Shown: in pieces, positions 8,956-17,900 of the stretch
Layout of the letters: the number at the start of each line of letters is the position of its first letter
Position numbering within the stretch: the stretch's first letter is position 1
NCBI GenBank assembly: GCA_963628435.1
Contig: CAVGEY010000011.1
Location: forward strand, 1 to 64,000
Direction: 5' to 3'
Source: CAKSQF01 sp963628435
GTDB lineage: Bacteria; Bacillota; Clostridia; Oscillospirales; CAG-272
DNA: 64,000 nt
Made by a program: the position numbers and the translations under genes
The notes under the pieces: model-generated
What the model was told of the DNA's origin: nothing
The model's database searches: none
Seen by the model: the letters and a program-made list of their open reading frames with translations, nothing else

Positions 8956-10299
8956 TTATAAGTCCGAGACCGTATCCGTCTGCTTTTTAATGATAGTCGG
9001 ATTTCCTTTTTTGTTTACGGCATCCTTTGTGATGATTATTTTTTCAATATCATCATGTGACGGAATGTCAAACATTAAGTCAAGCATGACTTCTTCGAGA
9101 ATGGCGCGAAGTCCGCGTGCGCCTGTTTTTCTTTCAATGGCAAGCGCCGCAATGGCCGATACTGCATCATTGTCAAACTCAAGATCAACATTATCCATTT
9201 TTATAAGTGACTTGTACTGTCGCAGGAGTGCGTTTTTCGGCTCGACGAGTATTCGTTTAAGCGCCGCCTCATCAAGTGGATCAAGTGAAACTATCACCGG
9301 AAGTCTGCCGACAAGTTCGGGAATAATTCCGAATTTGACAATGTCGTGCGGAATGACATCGGCAAGATAGTTTTTGTTTTCGAGTTCGGTTTTCGAGGCG
9401 ACTTCTCCTTCGAATCCTATGCCCGATTTTACCGATACCCGCGATTTGATTATTTCGTCAAGCCCTTCAAATGCTCCTCCGCAGATAAAGAGGATATTCT
9501 CGGTGTTTATGTGTATGAACTCCTGGTTCGGATGTTTTCTTCCGCCCTGTGGGGGAACATTGGCAACCGTTCCTTCGAGTATTTTCAGGAGAGCCTGCTG
9601 AACACCTTCGCCGGAAACATCGCGCGTAATCGATCTGCTTTCGCTTTTGCGCGCGATTTTGTCTATTTCGTCAATGTAGATAATACCTTTTTCGGCAAGA
9701 GTTACATCATAATCGGCAGCCTGGATAAGACGAAGAAGAATGTTTTCGACATCATCGCCCACATATCCCGCCTCGGTAAGTGTTGTCGCATCCGCAATCG
9801 CAAACGGAACTTTCAAAGCCTTTGCAAGATTCTGCGCAAGATATGTTTTTCCGACTCCGGTCGGTCCGAGAAGAAGAACATTTGATTTTTGAATCTCAAC
9901 TTCGGGTTCGCTCTCGCTGTCGGAGACTTTTTTCTTTTGTTTGTTGTCTGCCTTCTCGGCTAATGAAAGAATCCGCTTATAGTGATTGTATACTGCAACG
10001 CAAAGCGCTTTTTTTGCGTTGTCCTGACCTATTACATATTCGTCAAGCATCGCCTTTATTTCGGCAGGCTTCGGCAGTTCTTCAAGAGATGTCGGCTCTC
10101 CGTCCGATTCATTGGCAAACTGTTCTTCCCGATCAAGAAGTTCTGCACAAGCCTCAATACAGTAATCACATATAAATGCACCGGTAGACGAGGGTACAAG
10201 ATACGCAACCTGATTTTCGCTTCTTCCGCAGAATGTGCATCTGTGTATCTTGCGTTCGGACGAGCCGCCTGTTTTGCTGTCATTTGTTTCGTTGGACAT
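8956..10299 (-). CDS. clpX: ATP-dependent Clp protease ATP-binding subunit ClpX
   Basis: AAA+ unfoldase that feeds substrates to ClpP. The N-terminal zinc-binding domain has C21-x2-C24 and C44-x2-C47, followed by the Walker A motif GPTGVGKTYLAQ, Walker B IIYIDEID, and sensor/RKH-type pore sequences. Length (447 aa) is slightly above B. subtilis ClpX, with a Lys/Glu-rich insert before Walker A (KQKKKVSDSESEPEV). It starts 49 nt after clpP with GGTGAGG upstream of the ATG. It is the last gene of tig-clpP-clpX, so the chaperone and the protease are made together. Confidence 0.97.
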   Translation of the reverse strand: MSNETNDSKTGGSSERKIHRCTFCGRSENQVAYLVPSSTGAFICDYCIEACAELLDREEQFANESDGEPTSLEELPKPAEIKAMLDEYVIGQDNAKKALCVAVYNHYKRILSLAEKADNKQKKKVSDSESEPEVEIQKSNVLLLGPTGVGKTYLAQNLAKALKVPFAIADATTLTEAGYVGDDVENILLRLIQAADYDVTLAEKGIIYIDEIDKIARKSESRSITRDVSGEGVQQALLKILEGTVANVPPQGGRKHPNQEFIHINTENILFICGGAFEGLDEIIKSRVSVKSGIGFEGEVASKTELENKNYLADVIPHDIVKFGIIPELVGRLPVIVSLDPLDEAALKRILVEPKNALLRQYKSLIKMDNVDLEFDNDAVSAIAALAIERKTGARGLRAILEEVMLDLMFDIPSHDDIEKIIITKDAVNKKGNPTIIKKQTDTVSDL

Positions 10300-10348
10300 T
10301 ATTACCTCACCGTGTTTTATAGTAAAATGGATGTATTTTGATGTAAAA

Positions 10349-10936
10349 TCAAAGTCTCTTTTCGATAACGCGGTCGATAAGTCCGTATTCGGCTGCCTGC
10401 TTTGCGGTCATAAAGTTGTCGCGTTCGGTAGCGGCGGCGATTTCTTCAACAGCCTTGCCCGTGTTTGACGCAAGAATGCGGTTCAGATTGTCTTTTGTAC
10501 GCAGAAGCTGATCGGCATGAATTTTTATGTCGGTAGCCTGACCCTGCATACCGCCGACGAGCGGCTGATGAATCATTATTTCGCTGTTCGGAAGAGCAAG
10601 ACGCTTGCCTTTTGCGCCGCTCGAAAGGAGAAATGCTCCCATGCTTGCGGCAAGTCCGATGCAGATTGTCGAAACATCGCATTTGATGAAATTCATGGTG
10701 TCATAGATTGCGAAACCTGCGGTAACCGATCCGCCGGGTGAGTTTATGTAGAGCGAAATGTCTTTGTCGGGATCCTGAGCTTCGAGGAAGAGAAGCTGCG
10801 CTACGACAATAGAAGCGGTTACATCGTTGATTTCGTCGGACAGAAAAATGATTCTGTCGTTAAGAAGTCTTGAATAAATATCATAGGCGCGTTCGCCGCC
10901 GGATGTTTTTTCGATTACGGTTGGTACAAGTGCCAT
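10349..10936 (-). CDS. clpP: ATP-dependent Clp protease proteolytic subunit ClpP
   Basis: Serine peptidase forming the tetradecameric chamber used with ClpX. Catalytic Ser98 (GLAASMGAF), His123 (IMIHQPL) and Asp173 (ATERDNF) are all present in a normal 195-residue protein. I chose the ATG at 10936 because GGAGG lies 6 nt upstream and the sequence from MALVPTVIEKT matches the usual mature N-terminus. The frame is open further upstream (to 11017), but that extension is unlike the family. It lies between tig and clpX. Confidence 0.97.
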   Translation of the reverse strand: MALVPTVIEKTSGGERAYDIYSRLLNDRIIFLSDEINDVTASIVVAQLLFLEAQDPDKDISLYINSPGGSVTAGFAIYDTMNFIKCDVSTICIGLAASMGAFLLSSGAKGKRLALPNSEIMIHQPLVGGMQGQATDIKIHADQLLRTKDNLNRILASNTGKAVEEIAAATERDNFMTAKQAAEYGLIDRVIEKRL

Positions 10937-11062
10937 TTTTTTGCCTCCATTATTTTTTTGCCTTATATTACAACAATAAGGACACAGCAATGCGAAAGAA
11001 AACTCGGTTTCATGCATCGGACGCGCCCTTATTGATGTTATTTATCTTTTTACGGCTCTGAT

Positions 11063-12346
11063 TTATGCTTTTACTGTGACAGACTCTCTGCAGAGTTTAA
11101 GAGCCTTGTCGGCTGCAAGATCTGCTTTGATATCCTCGGGATCGACAAGAGACTTTACACGATCAAGCTCAACCGAATATGTGTCGGCAAGACGCTTCAT
11201 TTCGGCTTCAATTTCTTCATCGGTAACCTCGATATTTTCGAGTTCGGCGATTTTTTCAAGAGCAAGGCGGAGCTTAACCTGCTTTTCTGCCTGAGGACGC
11301 ATTCTTTCGCGGAGCTGATCAAGGGTAATGCCCATATACTTTACATAATCGGAGAGTTTAAGACCCTGCATACGGAGTCTGCTGTCAAAGTCGCGAACCT
11401 GATTTTCGGTTTCGTTTACGTACATCGATTCGGGAATGTCGGCAACAAGCTTTTCAACAAGAGAATTAACTACCTGCTCGGCAACTTCATTGTCTGCCTT
11501 GTCGGATGCGGACTTTTCGAGCTTGGCTCTTACATCTTTCTCGTAGTCGGCAACCGTATCGAATTCGGAAACATCCTTTACAAATTCGTCGTCGAAATCG
11601 GGAAGGGTGGTTTCTTTAAGAGCGTTAATCTTTGTCTTGAATACAACGGGCGCGCCTGCAAGTTCTTTTGCATGATAATCTTCGGGGAATGTGACATTGA
11701 CGTCGAATTCCTCACCTACATTGTGGCCGACGATTGCTTCTTCGAATCCGGGGATAAAGGTACCTGAGCCGAGCTTCAAATCAAAGTCCTCGCCTTTTCC
11801 GCCGTCAAACGGAACACCGTCCTTGAAACCTTCGTAATTGATGTTTGCTGTGTGACCGATTGCGGCGGGAACGCCTTCAATATCGGATGTTCTTGAGTTG
11901 CGCTCGCGAACACGGTCAATTTCGGCTTTTACTGCCTCATCGGTAACTTCTTCCTGCGTACGGGTAACTTCTATACCCTTGTAATCCGAGATTTCAACTT
12001 CGGGTTTTGTATCAACTTTCGCGGTGAAAACAACACCCTCTTCTTCGGATGCCGATTTAACATCATATTCGGGAGCGGATACCGCCTTTACACCCGACTC
12101 TTTGAGTGCCTCTTCGTAAGCGACGGGAACAAGTTCCTCAAGGGCATCCTCATAGAAAAATCCCTTTCCGTACATTTTCTCGATAAGGTTGCGGGGAGCA
12201 TGTCCTTTACGGAATCCGGGCAGCTGAATGTTGCCCTTTTTCTTGTTGTATGATTTAGTAACAGCTGCGCTGAAAGCGGCTGCATCGATTTCACACTCGA
12301 GAACGGCTACATTCTTTTCGGGTGTGGTTACGTTTTTAAGACTCAT
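11063..12346 (-). CDS. tig: Trigger factor
   Basis: Ribosome-bound chaperone and peptidyl-prolyl isomerase acting on nascent chains. The ribosome-binding signature is in the N-terminal domain (GFRKGHAPRN), the FKBP-like domain is central (residues about 150-235, GHTANINYEGF onward) and the helical C-terminal arms follow. The start at 12346 (MSLKNVTTPEKN) has GGAGG at proper distance; the upstream extension does not match the family. The 427-residue length is typical. It has its own consensus promoter and leads the tig-clpP-clpX group, with about 126 nt before clpP. Confidence 0.96.
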   Translation of the reverse strand: MSLKNVTTPEKNVAVLECEIDAAAFSAAVTKSYNKKKGNIQLPGFRKGHAPRNLIEKMYGKGFFYEDALEELVPVAYEEALKESGVKAVSAPEYDVKSASEEEGVVFTAKVDTKPEVEISDYKGIEVTRTQEEVTDEAVKAEIDRVRERNSRTSDIEGVPAAIGHTANINYEGFKDGVPFDGGKGEDFDLKLGSGTFIPGFEEAIVGHNVGEEFDVNVTFPEDYHAKELAGAPVVFKTKINALKETTLPDFDDEFVKDVSEFDTVADYEKDVRAKLEKSASDKADNEVAEQVVNSLVEKLVADIPESMYVNETENQVRDFDSRLRMQGLKLSDYVKYMGITLDQLRERMRPQAEKQVKLRLALEKIAELENIEVTDEEIEAEMKRLADTYSVELDRVKSLVDPEDIKADLAADKALKLCRESVTVKA

Positions 12347-12400
12347 TATTCTGTCCTCCGATAACTGATATATCATAAATTCTATATTGCATACTTGTGT

Positions 12401-12429
12401 ATTCTAAATCAAAATGCTTGTTTTGTCAA
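12401..12429 (-). promoter_or_regulatory. Promoter of tig-clpP-clpX
   Basis: Minus strand TTGACA, 17-bp spacer, TAGAAT. No CIRCE or CtsR-like direct repeat is visible near it, unlike the clp genes of many Bacillota. Confidence 0.88.
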
Positions 12430-12488
12430 GTATTTAGAGAAAAAAAGTGCTGTTTTAACCGTATATTTGATAAAAAGCCTTTATTCGG

Positions 12489-13205
12489 TTACCGTTCAAA
12501 GTCGGAATGGACTATTTTAAGCGGTCGGAACTCGAGAAAATCGGATGAGCATAATCTGAATTCGATACCCTCGAATGTTGTTGAAGGCGGTATCTTGTAA
12601 AGGCCGTGTATGTGACCGAAAAAGCATCGCTTGATGTCATATTCATGCAAAATATCAACGAGTTCGCGGCAGACATAATCACCGAAAACAGGTGGAAAGT
12701 GAAATATTGCTATTCGCTCACCGCTCATTTTCGCGGATGCATCAATCGAAAGGCGCAGTCGGAGAGCCTCGCGCGTTACAATTTTGTTGTAGTCCGCTTC
12801 CTCCGGAGCATTGGAGGAGTCGCTGTACCACCCTCTTGTACCGCAGATTATGAAACCATCGGTTTCTATGGCGTTGTTTTGAAGAAATTCTATGCCCGTT
12901 ATTTTTTCTTTTTCGAAAAACGACCGGTTTTTGGAGAGTGTTGACCACCAGTAATCGTGATTGCCGCGCAGAAATATTTTTCTGCCGGGAAGATTCGCAA
13001 TAAATTTGAGATCGTCCGATGCTTCTTCGAGCGAAATTCCCCATGATATATCGCCGCCGACAATTACCGTATCGTCGGGACCGACAGCTTTCTTCCAACC
13101 GGAAGAGATTTTTTCGGTATGGTTTTTCCATCTTGTTCCGAACACATCCATCGGCTTCTCGCATTTCAGCGAAAGATGAGTGTCCGAAAGAATATAAAGT
13201 GACAT
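12489..13205 (-). CDS. Calcineurin-like metallophosphoesterase
   Basis: Cytoplasmic dinuclear-metal phosphoesterase of unknown substrate. All metal motifs are present: SDTH (D8, H10), VGGDISWG, LRGNHDYWW, the HFPP histidine and GHIHG. The size (about 239 aa) and the GNHDYWW motif recall the COG1768-type predicted phosphohydrolases. I prefer the ATG at 13205, as a TTG three codons earlier sits too close to the GGAAGG ribosome site. It follows thrC by 68 nt on the same strand and precedes the tig promoter. Confidence 0.88.
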   Translation of the reverse strand: MSLYILSDTHLSLKCEKPMDVFGTRWKNHTEKISSGWKKAVGPDDTVIVGGDISWGISLEEASDDLKFIANLPGRKIFLRGNHDYWWSTLSKNRSFFEKEKITGIEFLQNNAIETDGFIICGTRGWYSDSSNAPEEADYNKIVTREALRLRLSIDASAKMSGERIAIFHFPPVFGDYVCRELVDILHEYDIKRCFFGHIHGLYKIPPSTTFEGIEFRLCSSDFLEFRPLKIVHSDFER

Positions 13206-13272
13206 TTTTGACAATACCTTCCGGATAAAACTTGCGTCTTATTCTTGATTTACAGTTTGCGAAACAGGATAA

Positions 13273-14769
13273 TTATTTGTTCTCCGATAACGATATGAAA
13301 CGCGATACATCGTTTTTCATTTCCGATGGGCTGATTGTGTTTTCAAATCGTATGTCTTTTGTGAGAACGCTCCAAAGAGGCTCGGGTATGGCGGTTTCGG
13401 TGTAATCGGACAGACGCATGAAAATTTCACTGTCTTCACCTGTGCCGTCAAGATTCAGCGCACGGCAGACTGCGGGCGCGAATTTGTATGGGGATGCAGT
13501 TGAAACAACGAGAATTTTGTTTTTTTCGGGACTTCCTTCGGCATAGCTTTCGGCGCAGCGAAGTGCCACGGCGGTATGAGTATCTGTCAGATATGCGTAT
13601 CTCTCGAAAACAGATGCAATTTCGGCAAGACATTCGGTTTCACCGCACCAAAGCCCGACAAAATCTTCCTGTATTTTTGCGAGGACATCATCGTCAACCG
13701 TATATCGTCCGTTTTCCTTCAGTTCGTTCATATAGTTCGCACAACGTTCATGTCCTGCCGCAAGATAGAGCAGACGCTCAAGATTTGATGAGATAAGTAT
13801 GTCCATAGACGGTGATACCGTTGTGTGAAAAGGACGGTTTCTGTCATATTTTCCGTCTGTCAGAAAATCGGTAAGTACATTGTTGTCGTTTGATGCGCAG
13901 ATGAGCCTTCCGAGCGGCAGGCCCATTTCTTTTGCAATGTACGCCGCGAGAATATTTCCGAAATTACCGGTCGGCACACATACATCAAGTTTTTCTCCGA
14001 ATTTCAGACTTCCGTCATTTACCATATCGCAGTAGGCCGAGATATAGTAAACGATTTGGGGAGCAAGCCGCCCCCAGTTTATCGAATTTGCCGAGGACAG
14101 AAAGACATCGTGCGCTTCAAGCTCCGCGCTGTACGCGGCGTCCGAAAAAATCCGTTTAACACCTGTCTGCGCATCGTCAAAATTGCCGCTGATTGCGGTT
14201 ACATTTACATTCGAACCGCTTTGAGTCTGCATTTGACGCTTCTGCGCCTTCGAAACGCCGTCCTCCGGATAAAATACCGAAATCGCCGTTTGCGGGACGT
14301 CGGCAAATCCTTCAAGAGCCGCCTTGCCGGTGTCGCCCGATGTGGCGACAAGAATAAGCGCTTTTTTGCTTTCTCCGGTAAGTTCGAGCGCACGTGAGAG
14401 CAGACGCGGCATAATCTGCAGCGCCATATCTTTGAATGCACAGGTCGGTCCGTGCCAAAGTTCGAGAATGCTTATGCGGTCGTTGAGCTTTTTAACAGGC
14501 GCAATTTCGCCGTCGAATTTTGTAAGATATGCGGCTTTTGCGTCCGACAGTAGATTCTCGTAACCGTATTCGGGAAGGTAGAGCGAGAGAATTTCGGCTG
14601 CACGTTCGGGATAGCCCGATGCGAGGAGCGTCGACCACATTTCATCTGTAATTTGAGGAAATTCCGACGGCATATAAAGACCGCCGTCATCGCAAAGTCC
14701 CTTTTTGATTGCCTCTGCCGCAGATACCTCATGAACTCCGGCGGTATCTCTTGTGCTTATGTAATTCAT
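13273..14769 (-). CDS. thrC: Threonine synthase
   Basis: PLP enzyme converting O-phosphohomoserine to threonine. The PLP-binding lysine is K113 in PTCAFKDMALQ, and VATSGDTGKAALEGF forms the phosphate-binding region. The 498-residue length matches the longer fungal/proteobacterial-like subfamily rather than the roughly 350-residue B. subtilis type. The ribosome site before the ATG is weak (AAAGG about 13 nt away). No hom or thrB is adjacent. A link with thrS through threonine supply is possible, but no T-box precedes thrC. It is flanked by ansA and a phosphoesterase on the same strand. Confidence 0.95.
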   Translation of the reverse strand: MNYISTRDTAGVHEVSAAEAIKKGLCDDGGLYMPSEFPQITDEMWSTLLASGYPERAAEILSLYLPEYGYENLLSDAKAAYLTKFDGEIAPVKKLNDRISILELWHGPTCAFKDMALQIMPRLLSRALELTGESKKALILVATSGDTGKAALEGFADVPQTAISVFYPEDGVSKAQKRQMQTQSGSNVNVTAISGNFDDAQTGVKRIFSDAAYSAELEAHDVFLSSANSINWGRLAPQIVYYISAYCDMVNDGSLKFGEKLDVCVPTGNFGNILAAYIAKEMGLPLGRLICASNDNNVLTDFLTDGKYDRNRPFHTTVSPSMDILISSNLERLLYLAAGHERCANYMNELKENGRYTVDDDVLAKIQEDFVGLWCGETECLAEIASVFERYAYLTDTHTAVALRCAESYAEGSPEKNKILVVSTASPYKFAPAVCRALNLDGTGEDSEIFMRLSDYTETAIPEPLWSVLTKDIRFENTISPSEMKNDVSRFISLSENK

Positions 14770-14849
14770 AACCGAGGATAAACCTTTCTGCTTAAGTTTT
14801 GCCGCTTTCGGCGACAGGATGTTTTGAAATTGAAAATATTAAAATTGAA

Positions 14850-15839
14850 TCAGATGATGTCGTGAGAAATCGGTGTGTAAAACATATTTCTGATTTTGCC
14901 CGGATCATTTGTCTGACCGAGAATCCACATGAGCTTTGCGGTAACCGCTTCAATTGTCATGTCATACGCTTCCATAAGATTCAGTTCTTCTTTGGCGGTC
15001 TGACCGACCTCGTAAACTTCCATGTCGCTTCCTTCGTGTGATACCTGCGTAGTCATAACAATCGTTATGCCCGCATCGGTAAGACGCCTGAGTACGCCGA
15101 TGAAATCGCTGTTTGCACAGCAGGGAACGCCTCCGACACCGAACGATTCTATTATAACGGCATGATATCTGCCGATGAGCCTGTCGAGTATCCAGGGGTC
15201 GGCTCCCGGAATCAGCTTGTATATGAAAATCTCGGAATCGAGCTTCTTATAGAAAATCGGTTTTTCGGAATATTTTTCGGTGATGTATCTGATAATACGC
15301 CCGTCGCGTATGCCGGCAAGCTCCGGATAATCGATTGACGAGAAAGCGTTGAATGATTTTGTGCGTGTCTTTTTTGCTCTTGTTCCGATTATCACCTTGC
15401 CGTCGAAAACAACCGATACACCGCTCGACATATCGTCGCAAGCATACAGAACAGCGCCGATAAGATTGTTGCGTGCATCGGTATCACGCAGATATATCGA
15501 TTTTTGCGAGCCGGTGAGTACAATGGGCTTCGGACTTTGCTGTATGAGATATGACAGTGCCGCCGCAGTGTAAGCCATTGTATCTGTCCCGTGCGTGATG
15601 ACAAACCCGTCGTAATTTTCGTATTCTTTTCTTACGGTTTCCGCTATTTTTATCCAGTGTTCGCAGGTAATATTCGTACTGTCGATACAGAAAAGGGAAA
15701 CAGCGTCAATGTCTGCCGCCTCTGCAAGCTCGGGTACATATCCGAGAATTTCATCGGAACTTATCATCGGCACAAGACCGCTTTTTGTGCTTTTGGAAGC
15801 TATCGTTCCACCGGTAGCAAGAAGAAGAATCTTCTTCAT
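14850..15839 (-). CDS. ansA: L-asparaginase, type I
   Basis: Hydrolyses asparagine to aspartate and ammonia. The nucleophile threonine T12 lies in LLATGGTIAS and the second active-site block is ITHGTDTMAYTA, both diagnostic. The 329-residue protein has no signal peptide, so a cytoplasmic type I enzyme is inferred. It is spaced 37 nt from yraN and about 80 nt from thrC, in a long same-strand run, consistent with aspartate-family amino acid metabolism next to threonine synthase. Confidence 0.94.
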   Translation of the reverse strand: MKKILLLATGGTIASKSTKSGLVPMISSDEILGYVPELAEAADIDAVSLFCIDSTNITCEHWIKIAETVRKEYENYDGFVITHGTDTMAYTAAALSYLIQQSPKPIVLTGSQKSIYLRDTDARNNLIGAVLYACDDMSSGVSVVFDGKVIIGTRAKKTRTKSFNAFSSIDYPELAGIRDGRIIRYITEKYSEKPIFYKKLDSEIFIYKLIPGADPWILDRLIGRYHAVIIESFGVGGVPCCANSDFIGVLRRLTDAGITIVMTTQVSHEGSDMEVYEVGQTAKEELNLMEAYDMTIEAVTAKLMWILGQTNDPGKIRNMFYTPISHDII

Positions 15840-15876
15840 AGATATGTCCTTTCACTTCTCACTTCGCATAGGCTGC

Positions 15877-16314
15877 TTATTTTGTAAACGCATTTTGAAT
15901 GTGATTGAACTCCAGAGCAATACAGCCGTCGAACTCTTCATAGTAAACCTCGATGACATCCATTCTCGGCTGCCCGATTTTCGGATGCGTTCTCAGATAG
16001 TCTTCGGCGGCATATATGATATGACGTCTCTTTTGATAATTTACCGCGGCACCGGGGCGCCCGAATCTTCGGATATTGTCGGTTTTGGCTCTTGCCTTTA
16101 CCTCTATAAACGCAAGGATATTGTCTTTTTTCATGATGAGGTCGATTTCTCCGCCTTTAATTCGGTAATTGCGGAATATCAACTCATAACCCTTGCTTTT
16201 CAGATAATCGGCAGCCGCTCCTTCACAGCATTGGCCGAATCCGAATCTGCCCCCCGAAATTTTGAGGCTGTTTTCTTTTTCGTCTTGAACCTTGTCCGAA
16301 TTAACATTTTTCAT
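15877..16314 (-). CDS. yraN: YraN family (UPF0102) endonuclease-like protein
   Basis: Small restriction-endonuclease-fold protein. The PD-(D/E)xK-like core is visible as E56/D58 in GGEIDLI and E71/K73 in IEVKAR, with an upstream helix EGAAADYLKSKGYEL. Members commonly sit beside rnhB, as here, and are suspected to act in DNA or RNA processing, but the function is not settled. It overlaps the end of rnhB by four bases (ATGA), showing translational coupling. The first about 20 residues are polar and may be disordered. Confidence 0.92.
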   Translation of the reverse strand: MKNVNSDKVQDEKENSLKISGGRFGFGQCCEGAAADYLKSKGYELIFRNYRIKGGEIDLIMKKDNILAFIEVKARAKTDNIRRFGRPGAAVNYQKRRHIIYAAEDYLRTHPKIGQPRMDVIEVYYEEFDGCIALEFNHIQNAFTK

Positions 16315-16928
16315 GAATGTTTCTCCGAATCTTTTTCAAGAAAACTCATAAACGAACGCCGGTGTACGGGCGATATGCCGTATTTTCTGATCATTTCCAT
16401 GTGGTATGCCGTGCCGTATCCCTTGTGTTTTGCGAATCCGTATTCGGGGTAGATTTTATCGAGCTCATAGCATAGGCGGTCTCTGCTGACCTTTGCAAGA
16501 ATCGACGCGGCGGCAACCGACATCGACAGACTGTCTCCTTTGATCACCGTAAGCGTGTCAACCGTGAATCCGCGTGATACATTCCCGTCAATCAGTACAA
16601 AGTCGGGCTTGACCGAAAGAGCGTCAACGGCTCTTCTCATCGCAAGCTGAGACGCGTTCAGAATATTCATGCTGTCAATCTCCTCGACAGATGCCGAAGC
16701 AATCGAATATGATACGGCTTCCTTACATATTATATCGAAGAGCTTCTCACGCTTTTTTTCGGTAAGCTTTTTAGAATCGTTCAAACCGTCTATGTATAAA
16801 CCGTCGGGCAGAATTACGGCAGCGGCGAAAACAGGACCCGCGAGCGGTCCTCTGCCGGCTTCATCTGTCCCCGCAACAATTTTGTATCCGTTTTGATGTG
16901 CGGCTTCTTCATATTCATACGACGGCAT
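16311..16928 (-). CDS. rnhB: Ribonuclease HII
   Basis: Cleaves the RNA strand of RNA-DNA hybrids and starts removal of misincorporated ribonucleotides. The hallmark GTDEAGRGPLAGPV carries acidic residues D22 and E23, the third acidic site is in FVLIDGN, and LNDSKKLT follows the catalytic loop. 205 residues is normal. Its ATG overlaps the TAA of rbgA by one base and its end overlaps yraN, so rbgA-rnhB-yraN is a tight unit as in many Bacillota. Confidence 0.96.
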   Translation of the reverse strand: MPSYEYEEAAHQNGYKIVAGTDEAGRGPLAGPVFAAAVILPDGLYIDGLNDSKKLTEKKREKLFDIICKEAVSYSIASASVEEIDSMNILNASQLAMRRAVDALSVKPDFVLIDGNVSRGFTVDTLTVIKGDSLSMSVAAASILAKVSRDRLCYELDKIYPEYGFAKHKGYGTAYHMEMIRKYGISPVHRRSFMSFLEKDSEKHS

Positions 16929-17851
16929 TATGCATCGGTCCTTTCGGTTTTGCTTTCTTTGTCGGGCGAATCGGTTTTTGTCTGTCTGTTCGGCGGATAT
17001 TCGAGGGTAATTCTTCCGATTTTGCCGCTTCTGAACTCATCGAGCAGCACGGACGCCGTTCTCGTTTCATCAATTTCACCGCCGCCGATTAAAAACCCGC
17101 GTTTTTTGCCTATAAGAGTGAAAAGCTCGTAATCGGTAAGATCCTGTATCTGCGAAATTTCGAGCTTGTACCTTGCGCAAAGCATGTCGGGCGCGATTTT
17201 ACGCAGACGCTTGCAGAGTATTACCGCTATTTCATCGGTATTCAGAACCCGGTCCTTTATCGCTCCGGTTATTGCGAGGTTTTCACCGACAAATCTGTCG
17301 TTGAATTTCGGCCAAAGCACACCGGGCATATCAAGCAGTTCGATTTTGTACGGCGTGACTACCCACTGCTTGTCAACCGTAACGCCGGGACGGTTTTCCA
17401 CTTTTGCTTTTGTTGACCTTGAAAATTTGTTGATAAATGATGATTTTCCCACATTCGGTATGCCGACAACCATCGCGCGTACCGCCTTGTTTGCCATACC
17501 TTTTTCCGCGTTTTTTTTGATTTTATCTGCAAGAAGCGACTTGACGGCGGGCTCGATTTCGGATAGCCCCGCACCCGTTATGAAATCGCAGAATATGCAC
17601 GGCGTGCCGAAATCTTTGTAATAGTTTTTCCATTTTTCGGCGGTAGTCGGACTTGCGAGCGTTGATTTGGAAAACAGAATCAGCTTCGGCTTGTTCTTGC
17701 AAATCCGGTCTATTTCGGGATTTTTCGAGGATATCGGTATGCGTGCGTCGAGTATTTCTATAACCATGTCAACAAGCGGCAGACATTCGCTCATCATTCG
17801 TCTTGTCTTGGCCATATGACCGGGGAACCATTGTATTATTTCGGAAGGCAT
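16928..17851 (-). CDS. rbgA: Ribosome biogenesis GTPase RbgA/YlqF, atypical G4
   Basis: Circularly permuted GTPase for late 50S assembly. The catalytic His12 (WFPGHMAK), P-loop GIPNVGKS (130-137), G2-region RPGVT and G3 DMPG (174-177) are intact, and a C-terminal RNA-binding domain follows. The odd point is G4: where family members have NKxD (LLNKADKA in B. subtilis), this protein has SKST at 61-64, losing both the Asn and the guanine-specifying Asp. The reading frame is clean and the family is otherwise well matched. Nucleotide preference may therefore be altered or the loss tolerated. An acidic/basic tail (about 290-307) is extra. Confidence 0.93.
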   Translation of the reverse strand: MPSEIIQWFPGHMAKTRRMMSECLPLVDMVIEILDARIPISSKNPEIDRICKNKPKLILFSKSTLASPTTAEKWKNYYKDFGTPCIFCDFITGAGLSEIEPAVKSLLADKIKKNAEKGMANKAVRAMVVGIPNVGKSSFINKFSRSTKAKVENRPGVTVDKQWVVTPYKIELLDMPGVLWPKFNDRFVGENLAITGAIKDRVLNTDEIAVILCKRLRKIAPDMLCARYKLEISQIQDLTDYELFTLIGKKRGFLIGGGEIDETRTASVLLDEFRSGKIGRITLEYPPNRQTKTDSPDKESKTERTDA

Positions 17852-17900
17852 ACGAATATTCTCCTTTTATCTTATCCTTTGTAAAAATCGAAAGACTGAA

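Noticed and set aside
10937..11017. N-terminal extension of ClpP (27 residues)
   Set aside because: GGAGG and the conserved family start favour the ATG at 10936.
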